Source: Bryoerythrophyllum caledonicum
Lineage: Eukaryota; Streptophyta; Bryopsida; Pottiales; Pottiaceae
Assembly: GCA_963971425.1 (NCBI GenBank)
Contig: OZ020514.1
Location: 10,297,218-10,361,217 of the forward strand
Direction of reading: 5' to 3'
DNA: 64,000 nt
Positions within the stretch are counted from its first letter, which is position 1; every line of letters starts with the position of its first letter. This document shows positions 36,499 to 47,117 of this stretch, piece by piece. A model generated the notes under the pieces. The model searched no databases. It was not told the DNA's origin and was given only the letters and a program-made list of their open reading frames with translations. The position numbers and the translations under genes are program-made.

Positions 36499-36807
36499 TT
36501 TGGCCTCTTTTATCTAATGGTCTAGATCTTGTCAGATTTTGATTATTTTGTTGAAAAAATCGACGGACTCTTGAAGGAAGTTAAGGTTGACTAAAACCGG
36601 CGACCCAAGTTTTGCTCAAGAGTTTGTCGCCTTGGTGCCAAAACTCTCCAAAAGTACTACCATGAAATCACATTGGAAGACGACGACCTTTGGACTTTGG
36701 CCTTTGGTGTGAAGGCCAAGAGGTTGGACTTTGGCCATTCAAGTAATCTCATTGGTGGAAAGCGACGGGCTCTCGACCTTGGATTTGGTGTGAAGCGGCC
36801 TTGATTA

Positions 36808-36909
36808 AAAAGAGAGAAGGCATGCCATGGATAACCAACTCATGGAGGTACCCAATGGTGATCGGCCTTGTTCGGCTTTCGAGGCAAGGCGAGCAATGAG
36901 AGCTCAATT
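36808..36909. repeat. Inverted partner of the repeat at 1-106
   Basis: Nearly perfect reverse complement of 1-106. No coding content. Marks a second, oppositely oriented copy of a dispersed repeat. Confidence 0.7.
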
Positions 36910-37149
36910 AAGGTGGAGCAACCCAATATTGCACACTTCATGATCCAATGCCGATAATGACTGGTGTTTTGAGATTTGAGTTATCGATTTTGGGTCACTT
37001 CATGCACCATTTCATGCATTTGCCATTTTCATGCACCATGCCATGCATATTCTTCTGATCAGAATTCGGTGGCCAAACGGGATTGGGTGCATGTACCTTA
37101 GAGGTTTGGATGTGTGGAGTATGGTGAGGTGCATGTACTAGGGCATGGG

Positions 37150-39034
37150 GGATAGCAAAATAGTTGTTGGACAATATTAAGGGCGCTCTTTACTAATTTG
37201 GATGGTTTAGCTAGAAATGTTTTGAAGTTATTGTGGTTCATGATGTGTGTTTCGTTTGGTAGTGTTATTTGTTTTAAGTTGGTAATATTTACTGAAAAAA
37301 GTTTTTGTAGGAGTTTTTGGGAGAGGTTATGGTTAATTCTTGTGCTGTTTAGGGTTTCTCATAGCCACATTTGTTCCAATGGTGAGGGTTTTATGGAGAA
37401 GTCTTGAGTGTGCTTTTTAGGTAAAGTTTTGTTTCATTTTTTAGTAGAAAGAATGTTCGGGTGATTGGTGATCTAATGCAATCGGCTTTGTTTATTCTAG
37501 GAATATTTTTAGCACCAGTGTATTTGACAAGGATAAAAATGGATGAGTTCTCTATAAATCTTGCCAAGTCTATCTTTGTCATCGAGTGCAATTTGAAGTT
37601 GTTCCCCTACGCTTCAAAGGTAGGCATGTTTAAGGGAAAACGCTTCTAGTCCAAATAAGTTTTGTGGGAGTTGGGTTATGAAGTTTGATGTACATTTGAG
37701 GAGGCCACAAAATGGATTTTTGTATGGCTATCATTTTTTTGTCTAGTTTTTTGATAGCAGGCATGGAATATGGGATTGCGTAGAAGTTGTATGCTACTAC
37801 CGGTCTAAGTACGGTGTCTACCATTTATATTTTTTGTTTTATAGTGGCCGGGCATGTTAGTTGTTCATAGCATTGTTTAGTAAGTTTTGCGGTAGTTCTG
37901 TGAATTTCTATCTTTCACTTTAGGGATGGGACAAGGTTTGTGCCTAGGTATATGTATGGTTCTTTTTTATATAGTTCAAGGATGGATTGGTTACAATATT
38001 TGATGTTGGCGACTTGCATAACTACTTTAAATGCAATGGGATCCGTTTTGGATTTGTTTGGACATGCCGCGGGGGCACATTTTTGTGTGCCTGCATCCAT
38101 TCTAGACCAATGACAAAATCTGTCATTTTTTTAAAGTTGGATTTGTAGTGATTTAAGTTTACCGGCGACAGCGGCAAGGTCGTTGGCATGAGCGGTCGGG
38201 TTTATGGTAACTTGTGATGTTCCAAAGGTGTAGCCGTTATTCCTCGTTTGCATCCATCTTAGTAGTGGTTCTAAAAAAATAATGAATAGATATGGGCTTA
38301 AGGTATCGCCTTGATTGGTTCCGCATTGTATGGGGATTGGACGGATTGTTCCGAAGTATTGTCCAACGTATGAGGTGGATGAGTGAGAGATGATGTTTTT
38401 AACTAGTGCAACTGCGTTGGTGGGATATCCGAGGTTAGACGTTATTGCTTTTAATCGTGCGTGGTCAATAGATCTGAATGCATTTTTGAAATCGATGTAT
38501 GAAATGTGTATGTCTCGGTTTGTAAATCGTGTGTCTTCGAGTGTGGCTATTATGGTCTGGAGTTGTCAAGCAGTACTTCTTTCGGCGCAAAAATTTTCTT
38601 GGCTATTGGGTAGGATTTGATGTTTTTCTCCATATTAAGATAATATGAATGTGAATATGCTTGAAAATAGTTTATAGATAGTGTTGGCTAAGGCAATTGG
38701 TCGTGGTTTGGAAGCATTGAGGAATCTCCTTTTTATAGTAGTATTGTAGAACTAGTTTTTAAAGAAGCGGGGATTTGTTTTTGTTTGTAGCAGTGAGAGA
38801 AAAATAGGGATAGAATATTTGTGGAATCTTGGGGGCATATATTTTAGTATCGAATTTGGAATGCGGTCTGGCCCAGGGGCTTTGTTGTTTCCTAGACTTT
38901 TGTGGCATGCCTCATATGTATAAGGTTAAAGTAGGTGTGTAGTGAGATTTGTGGTTCACCACATTTATCTATAATGAAGCCGTCAAGGTCATGTCATGGA
39001 TATTGTCTTACCGCATATGTACATGAAGGTAGGT
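37150..39034 (-). mobile_element. LINE copy 2, inverted 5' segment (RT)
   Basis: Minus-strand sequence collinear with LINE copy 1 from the pre-RT region to just past the RT thumb. RT motif A reads DFKNAFRSIDHARLKAI (near 38465-38515). The catalytic turn reads HANDLAAVAGK (near 38170-38200), with Asn in place of the usual first Asp. The C-terminal RT part shows KEPYIYLGTNLVPSLK and VAYNFYAIPYSMPAIKKLDKK. Frames are broken. At 39034 the orientation flips to the plus-strand 3' segment of the same element. Confidence 0.85.
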
Positions 39035-41350
39035 GGTGAGGAGGAAACACAACAAGCACTACATTGGGCCTGTCTTGCTGCCAAAAATGACCCACAACAC
39101 ACGTCTACACTCATCATCACACCAGACAAAAATTGGTATCCAAACTTCAATCCACAATCAAGCCCATTTGCAGACTCCCATATCAATGTTTTATTTGAAG
39201 CAGACACAATTACTTACGAAGAACCTACTATCATACATGAGCTAAAAAAGCCAAGAATCGAACCATTTACACTGCAAATAATATGCATTCACCACCAAAA
39301 CCAAACCCTTGGCACCTGAGAGCAGCTTGCCGAACTCACCTCCATAGCAAAAACTCTTAACATAAACCGGCTACCCACAAATATGGCCCCACCAACACCT
39401 ATACCAACAACAGTAAACAAAAACAAAAAATTGTCAAAACTAAATTACAACAACAACACACTAGATTACATCTTATAACCCCCACCCCTCCCGGACTACC
39501 AAACTACCACCTCACCAAAATTTGACCCCGCATATAGCTACTATACCGATGGCTCCTTCAAACCACCAGAACATATTAGTCCGGGTACTTGGCGTAGGGA
39601 AAAGCTGGTTATGGAATATACAACCCTACGAAAGAAATCAAATTAGCCAAAAGACTGCATGGACTACAAAATATCCTTAGAGCGGAACTCATAGCCATCC
39701 ACAAAACACTGGAAATTATCACAACAAAATACAACAATGAGCCAGTGTACATTTTCACAAACTGCATTAATGCACTATATTTATTAAACACCTAAATAAC
39801 ACACTTTACCCTCCATAATAGCCACCCCAACCAAATCTTACTAAAATCTATGGTCCAAATGATACTAAAATGAAGACAAATCACAACCATCCACAAAGTT
39901 CGAGCCCACGCCGACAGTGATGGTAACGAACAAGCGGATAAACTAGCAAAAGAGGGCCGAGAAAAATCACACAAAAATGCCAAAGACCCACACGAACATG
40001 CCCATGCCACCCCTTATTACTTCCAAAAAGAAGACTGGCCCTGCAAAGAAGACACCCCCGATAAAGGCCCGGTTAAATTCTTGAGCAAATACCTCAAAAA
40101 ACAAGACCTATATAATAACCTAGACACAATCTCAGATAACTTCCCTAACATAGAAAAGTGGACTAACAACAACAACATAGACAATGAACTGTCTACAAAT
40201 TTCTGGAAAAACCCCATCATCACCAACTCACAAATAACATACCTTATCAATGTCTACCCTCGAAAGGGGGAAGTAGTTCCATACTACTAACCCATGCCCG
40301 GTGGGCATGGACTTAGTGGTGGAATGAACGGGCACTTCACTCACGCCGGCCCCCTACGGAGACCGGCGTTCTTCTTCTTCTTCTACCTTATCAAATTTCG
40401 TACCGGACAATACATGGGAAACGCCCGGAAATAACTCTTCTTTGGAATAGAAATATTCCCATCCATAACATGCCCTATATGCACGTCCACGGATCCAGAC
40501 ACATGGCTACATGTTTTACTTAAATGTCATAACCACCACATACGCTCCCTAATTGTCAAAAGATATAACAAAGCCGTATGGAAAATCCGTAAATTAATCA
40601 CCTCCCGTAACAAATCGAGATGTTTTATCCTCATGAATGTTGGCACCTTTAATAACAATCCACAAGAAAATACGGTCCCACCATGGCTACTCCCATGTAC
40701 ATGTGAAACTCAACGATGCCACTGCAATGCTCGACTCAAACCGGACATACTCTGGGTTAGAGGCCTACCATTCAATGACCCTCCACCCGACCACATAAAC
40801 CTAGACTACACGATTCAATTCATCGAATTCACATGCTGTAATGACAGATTTTCCGCTGAAACAATCGACAATAAAATAAATAAATACCAACCCCTTATTG
40901 ATGACATCACTGCCCTCGGATGGAAAGTGGACCCCTTTATTGTAATCACAGCCGGCGCTCGTGCCACCACCTTAATCCCGTCTATAGAAATCCTAGAAGA
41001 TACCTTCAAAATTCCTATTGATACGATTACAAACACTTTGAAAAATATTAACATCATTGCCATACAACATGCTATGTCCATCCTCCTACATAAACGTAAA
41101 ATTGAAAACAACCAAGCGCTCCCAGATGCACAAGAACCCTCATAAACATGTAACACACCCCCCTCTCCATCTTTCCCTCCCCTCCTTCTCCCCCCCCCGT
41201 TATTTCCCTCCCCCCCTACTCACTTCTTTGTCACTTTTATGATTGGTTGGTTTGGTGGTTCTGGCTACTTGTTACATAGTGTCTACCCTCGAGAGAGGAA
41301 AGTAGTTCCAGCTTACTAATTCCTTGTCCGGTGGGCATGGTCTTGTTGAA
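39035..41350 (+). mobile_element. LINE copy 2, 3' segment: RNase H and R2-type endonuclease
   Basis: Plus-strand order: an unrecognised segment (ALHWACLAAKNDPQHTSTLI), an RNase H domain (YYTDGSFKPP, LRAELIAIHKT, YIFTNCINALYLL, VRAHADSDGNEQADKLAKEG; third acidic residue replaced by Asn), then a zinc knuckle CPICTSTDPDTWLHVLLKCH followed by RSLIVKRYNKAV (from 40471). Next come LKPDILWVRG and IQFIEFTCCNDRF with KINKYQP (40735-40890). The knuckle plus K-P-D, acidic strand and K-x2-KY layout matches the restriction-like endonuclease of R2-type LINEs. The last frame, 40633-41145, is open for 170 codons. The tail near 41275 carries TGTCTACCCTCGAGAGAGG. A few stops break the RNase H part. Confidence 0.85.
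40251..40383 (+). mobile_element. 133-bp LINE-tail or SINE-like insertion with 11-bp TSD
   Basis: It interrupts LINE copy 2 between the RNase H and endonuclease parts. TACCTTATCAA flanks it at 40240-40250 and 40384-40394. The front matches the LINE 3' end (TGTCTACCCTCGAAAG, GTAGTTCC, GGTGGGCATGG) and the end is (TTC)n. Two perfect hairpins are visible: CCATGCCC/GGGCATGG around a 3-nt loop (40292-40310) and ACGCCGG/CCGGCGT (40343-40369) directly before the TTC run. Confidence 0.88.
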
Positions 41351-42837
41351 ACTGGCCTCATTGAGGTAATCATGTTTTATCTAAGAAAGAAAATGCTTGT
41401 GACACGGATCTCAATACAGTAAAATTGAGAAACTTCCAGCTATAGCTCTAGATCTGAATTCAAGCCATCAAAATGATATTTTTTAAATTTGAGTCTAACT
41501 AATGAAATGAAGCTAATGATGTCTTGTTTCCATACCATTTTGAAATTTTAAAAATAAGTAAAATTGAATAATTTATTGCAATTTAAACTTCGACCTATAA
41601 CCGTGGTTCTAATTATAGCTGAACACGGAACTTTCATTTACACCACAAGTTTTGGCACTATAATGTCCAACATTGGTGAAATTTTCAGAGTTTTTTTGTA
41701 TAATTTGTATTTATTATGAATTTTCCTCACTTTTTCTTTAGAAAATCACAATAAATTCGAAATTTCCACAAAAAAATCTGTGATTTTTGTAACACAATTG
41801 AGACATATGATCTCATCTCTGAATTTAAAAAAAATAAAATTCCACTTATATTTGATGAGAAACTAGAGCATAGAGTTGATTGAAATTTAGATTGATGCCA
41901 TGGTCATAGGCTCCGTCGATTAAGGGTTAACAAGGTAAAATACAATATTGGCAGATGGCGCAAGCAAGGCGCATCTCTAACTGTAAACTTACTAGGACTA
42001 AAATTGAATATTTACTTTAAAGCAGAAAATGAAACTTTAAAGTAATGCCAACTCGGCAGGAGATACCGTACGCTACGGTCAGTTTCGGCAGGCAAGTGCC
42101 GAAGCATTTATTTATTTTTGTCAGACATGGTTCGACACAATGGATATGACATAGGTATTACACAAGTATCACCTAGATCTTGCACGGGTGTCACCTTGGT
42201 ATTACATGGGTATCGCCTAGCTAAATCTCTTGAAATTTCCAAAATTTTGGACAAGTCCCCATTTTGAATTAATTATGTACGAAACTGACCATAGCGTAGG
42301 GTAGCGCAAGCAAGACGCATCATCTCTATCTATTCTGCAGCTGAGTTAGAGTTTCGCAGATAAGCTCGAGCTCCAAATCCTAACTGACCATCTCCCACAT
42401 CCCTAGCATCCCCGATCGACGCACGCACGCACTGAAGCTCTCCACTCACTGGTGGCGCCTTGCTTCGGCTTCATTCCATTGTAATTTCCGCTTTGGCTCT
42501 CCGTCTCCCGGGGTTTTGTGAGCGTCTGTGGCGATCATTTGATCTCCCTTCGCTTGAAATCGCGCACTCCGGAAGCCTCAGTGTCGTCGTTTCATGCCAT
42601 GGTCGGTCGATCCATGTGTATGTTTAGTTATTCCGTAAAATTTCTTAAACCCTGACATTATGACATCGGTGTAGGTGAATTCAGCAGGGGTTTAGTAGGG
42701 TTTAGTAAGCCTTGGTGTTTGTTTTGATGCTTTTGGTAATTCAAGCTTGAGAGCCTGATTTGCAGATTGGTGAAGCCGGGGGAATTTTGCGAGTTACGCC
42801 GCATGCACTGGTTGTTCTGTGAAGCCACCATCGTAAG
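41351..42837. other. Spacer and 5' UTR region of the MA3 gene
   Basis: 41940-42330 holds a repeat with direct outer blocks (GCGCAAGCAAGGCGCATC and GCGCAAGCAAGACGCATC). Its interior is related in inverse orientation to 49570-49690. From about 42360 the sequence becomes GC-richer and is probably the transcribed leader of the gene starting at 42838, with a likely acceptor TTTGCAG near 42765. Confidence 0.5.
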
Positions 42838-45800
42838 ATGTCGGCGGCATCTAGTTTTCTCACGAATGAGCAGCGGAAGTTGATGCGATCGTTGTCTCAT
42901 GGACGAGACGTAGTGGCTCCTCTAGAGGCAGAGAAGAAGTTCACGAGAACAGTGTCGCATGGGCAGCATACAATGCCGGACATCATCGTCGGGTCACCGG
43001 ACAAACACGCGAAGCTTGTCTCAGTTGGCAGTGGGGACATCAAGAAGGAGCGCCATTCTCATTCTGGAAGGAATGGGAGACCAAAGAAAGGTGATTGTTA
43101 TTGTTCTCCTGTGGATTATAGGTGTGGCATTTGAACAACATATCCTCTATGTCGATGACAGCAAAGTGTTTGTCTTCCGTTTAGTGCTTGATTTGTTCTG
43201 AGTTGGACTTTCCTTCCTTAGCAATGAATTCGCTGAACTTTTTAGGATTATTGTTCTCCTGTGGATAGGTGTGGCATTTGAACAACATATTCTCTATGTC
43301 GATGTTTGTCTTCTGTTCGTGCTTGATATGTTCTCAGTCGGTGGTTTTTGTTGGATTTTTCTTTCGTAGCAATGAATTGGCTGAATTTCTTATTGGATGC
43401 TGCAGGTGGTGGTGGAGGTAAAGGGACCTGGGGAAATCTTCTAGCTGCTGATGGTCAGCTCGAGGTGGATCGGAACGATCCCAATTATGATAGTGAAACG
43501 GTATGTAGTTGACTTCTTACTCATGCCACTCATCTTAGTATTCCTGATGTCTTATCTTGTCTATGAACGAATTTCATAGCACTCTTCATGGAAGCTACAC
43601 ATGACATGGATACTGATGGATTCTCCAATTTGTCCATCACTTAACCCTAGAACGTCAGAAGGTGCTACTAGTGGTCACAAAGTTCCACACGTATGGTGTC
43701 GTTTGTGAACATGATAAGGTTCTAATATCGAAATGACCTCCAAATGAAAGATGTTCATTGAACAATCTTCAATCCAAAGGTGTAAGGTGCTTGCTAAACT
43801 TTCAGACATTTTTTGTAGTCTACAGAGTAAAATAGGTGCATGTATATACGGTTCCCGATTGACGTTTAAGGGTTAAATCCACAAGTCTATTGAGAAAGAA
43901 CATATAGGCTATACTTTCGTCCTTGAAGAATATTTTGTTTCCAGAATCGATTATACAAGGTAACTTGGGGGCATGAGCTGCTTCGTTGAAGCGCGGGTGG
44001 CATCTTTCTCGTCTTACTAACACGATAAAGTAGATCTTGGACTCTAATTGAGTGATTTTGGTGGTCACTTCAGGAGCCTTACAAGCTGGTGGGAGCACCA
44101 GTGTTGCAGTCCTTGGAAGAGTACAAAGTGAAGGTGGTGAGCCTGATCGAAGAGTACTTTGCGTCAGGTGATGTTGCCAGTATGGCGACTGACTTGGGGA
44201 ATCTGGGGTCCCCCAACTACCACCATCATTTTGTGAAGAAACTGATATCGATGGCTATGGATCATCATGACAAGGAGAAGGAGATGGCATCGGTGCTGCT
44301 TTCCGCGCTGTACGCCGATGTCATAGAACCGGAGCAGCTGGGGAAAGGATTCGTGAACCTTTTGGAGTCCGTGGACGACCTGGTGTTGGATATCCCAGAG
44401 GCTGTTGATATTCTGGCGATATTTTTGGCCCGAGCTGTGGTGGACGACATCCTGCCTCCAGCGTTTCTGTCCAAGACGCAGAAGGTGCTGCCGGAGGGTT
44501 GTGAGGGACTTGCGGTGATTCAGAAGACAGAGAAGAGCTACCTTTCTGCACCTCACCACGCTGAAGTGATCGAGCGTAAGTGGGGCGGCAGCACACACAC
44601 CACTGTTGCTGAGGTGCAGGCTAAGATTGTTGCGCTTCTGAAGGAGTATGTCGAAAGCGGCGATAAGGGGGAGGCATGTCGATGCATCCGGGAGTTGAAT
44701 GTGCCCTTCTTCCATCATGAAGTGGTGAAGAAGGCGCTGGTGTTGGCTATGGAGGAAAGTTCAGCGGAGGGAAAGATATGGTCTCTCCTTGAAGAGAGTG
44801 CAGAGGAGGGCCTCATCACGTCCAGTCAGATGTCCAAAGGCTTCTCTAGACTCTCCGATTCTATTCACGACCTTGCACTCGACATTCCACAAGCCAAGGA
44901 AAAGATGGAAGCGTTTATTACAAAGTGAGCTTAAGTTTTCTTAATCGTTTGCAGTTTTGGTTGGGATTGTAAAGATTTAGTTTCGACTGATGGTGATGAT
45001 TGGCTGCAGGGCTGTTGAGGAGGGTTGGGTCAGCGCTCTATTTTCACGGGCAGTGGTCTCAGAACTCGCAGCCGGGTCTGTGGAGTCGCAGGAGGTTCGT
45101 GCTTTCAAGGCAAAGGCTTCAAATATCATTCAAGAGTACTTCCTCTCGGATGACATTGGTGAAGTGATTACAAGCTTGGAGGATCTTGCAGCTCCTGATT
45201 ACCATGCTGCGTTTGTGAAGAGACTGATTACGCTGGCAATGGACAGGTTCGTTCTTGGAGCATCTCATTATCCGGTGTCAATTTATGTTTCGATTTGATC
45301 TCATCACTAAACCCTATGCTGCTTGTCCATTGGCAGGAAGAATCGAGAGAAGGAAATGGCTTCTGTCTTGGTTTCTGAGCTGTACGCCGAGGTGATTCCT
45401 CTGGCCAGCATAGCAAGAGCATACACACTGCTTCTTCAGTCTGCAGCTGACACAGCCTTGGATATCCCAGACGCAGCCGACGAGCTGTCTCTCTTCCTGG
45501 CCCGTGCCGTGGTGGACGACATTCTTCCTCCTCTGTACCTGGAAGAGATCAGTGAGCAGCTTGCGGAAGGCTCTCTGGGAAGGGAGATCGTGCGTATGGC
45601 GCAGTCAGTCCTATCTGCACGACATGCAGGAGAGCGAATCCTGCGCTGCTGGGGTGGTGGCGGCACTGGACAACCCTTGGAAGATGCCAAGGAGAAGATA
45701 AAGTCCTTGTTGGAGGAGTACGCGGCAGGTGGTGAGCTCGGTGAGGCGTGCAGGTGTATCCGCGACCTGGACATGTCATTCTTCCATCACGAGGTTGTCA

Positions 45801-46063
45801 AGAAGGCTCTCGTGATGGCAATAGAGAAAGACAACGATCGTCTTCTTGCGCTGCTCCAGGAATGCTCCAGTGAGGGGCTCATCACCACCAGCCAGATGCT
45901 GAAAGGGTTCACCCGTGTGATGGACTCGGTTGACGATCTGGCTCTGGATAACCCTAACGCGAAGGACAAAGCTGCTCGGTACGTGGAGCAAGCCAAGAAC
46001 GAGGGCTGGTTGACCCCGACCTTCGGTGAACCTGAGCCACTCTCCAACGGTGCGAAGAAGTAA
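42838..46063 (+). CDS. MRF-like: MA3-domain translation regulatory factor (MRF/ECIP1 type)
   Basis: Five exons: 42838-43090, 43406-43500, 44074-44924, 45010-45246 and 45337-46063. All junctions are GT-AG and phases agree, giving 720 residues, the family norm. A basic, Ser-rich N-terminus (RKLMRSLSHGRD, HSHSGRNGRPKKG) and GGGGKGTWGNLL lead into four MA3 domains: about 127-240 (LEEYKVKVVSLIEEYFASGD), 290-400 (KIVALLKEYVESGDKGEACR), 425-540 (KASNIIQEYFLSDDIGEV) and 590-700 (KIKSLLEEYAAGGELGEACR). MA3 repeats are the PDCD4 fold that binds eIF4A. In Arabidopsis MRF proteins link TOR signalling to translation, and ECIP1 binds EIN2. The gene looks intact. Intron 2 carries a 228-bp TTAA element. The 5' UTR, exon 1 and intron 1 have been copied to 52.6 kb and part of exon 1 to 55.0 kb. 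Confidence 0.94.
43645..43872. mobile_element. 228-bp TTAA MITE inside intron 2 of the MA3 gene
   Basis: Flanked by TTAA at 43641-43644 and 43873-43876. Ends are CCCTAGAACGTC and, in reverse, CCCTTAAACGTC. It shares TTAA target and C-rich ends with the longer TTAA family, and its interior (TATGGTGTCGTTTGTGAACA) has a relative at about 56300. It lies wholly within the intron, so splicing signals are untouched. Confidence 0.78.
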
Positions 46064-46445
46064 AGCCTGTTCACCCGGATTACTTAACGTTGTGTGCCTG
46101 TTCACCCGGACTGTGACCATTTTATTTGGACCAAGTTCTGGCGGTGGCAAACTGACAAGCACAAAACTATCTGGAGTACAGTAACAATCCAGATAGCCCT
46201 CTCAGCTGTAGATGAAGGAACTGATTTTTAGCACTCCCCCTTGGATCCTCAGACATGCTTTTGCATTTGCTGGTTCGTTTTGTATTTTCTCAGCGTCTGC
46301 CTAGGTTCTGGTTGTGAGTGGTGCACTGAGGTGGTTCTCATGCTGACAGACAATTATCGAGTACAGTCTGTGTATCTTTGTTTTCTTCGTGTTTTATGAA
46401 TAGCTGTACTGTACATACGGTTCTGACGTTTAGCGGTTGATGCAG

Positions 46446-46604
46446 TCACGGTCTTAGAGGGGATACAGACGCAGAAGAGCGTTGCTGCTGATGACCGTAG
46501 ACTTGAAGAGTCACATGGGAAGCCAGCGCTGCTGCAATTGCGCCATTGCTTAAAGGCGTCTGCGGAATCTCCAACGGACATTGAAGAGTCTGGCGCTATT
46601 ACAG
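46446..46604 (+). other. Candidate upstream exon of the CPI1 gene
   Basis: Bounded by an acceptor (GATGCAG) and a donor (ACAG|GTGTGT) and open in the frame that joins CPI1 exon 47118 in phase: ...EESGAIT|EAERRSPWLATS. It encodes an acidic, poorly conserved-looking segment with no in-frame ATG, so a further upstream exon would be needed. The distance from the MA3 stop codon (46063) is under 400 bp, so it could instead be part of that gene's 3' UTR. Confidence 0.35.
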
Positions 46605-47117
46605 GTGTGTAGCCTGGTGAGGTTTTATATGTGTTGATGTTGTTGCTGAATCAATCGGAAGTAGTTTGGTTGTACGGTATACTATTCACGGGGCACTCGC
46701 TGCATTCAGTTGGGGCAATCGCTGCATTCAGTTGCGATCAGTTGGGGCTATGCTTCTCTTTTTACAGTAGTGTCAGCAGATTCCTGTTGGGTTCGCAATT
46801 TCGATTCGGGAACCATGGTTGATAGGTTTGTTGTTCGGTGGAAGACAATAAAAGCAAGTGAGTCTGGTTTCAACAAGTAATGTCATCAAAGTAATATTAT
46901 TGTGGTTTCAACAAGTAATGTCATCAAAGTATTATAATTGTGTTTGAAATGAATGTAATTGGTGCTGTGGTATGATGGATCGAGAATGGATTAATGATTT
47001 TGATGGGAATGGGATTTTACTCTAAAACCCTAAACACTACATAGCTGGTTGGTTGGTTGGCAAAATTGGTTGAACTACATTTATAGCATGGCTGTTGATG
47101 TGTTTGGGTGTTTGCAG

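Noticed and set aside
36217-36525. 102-codon plus frame with repeated KKNCQKNSTTFQP-like peptides
   Set aside because: It is the translation of the 53-bp tandem repeat, not a gene.
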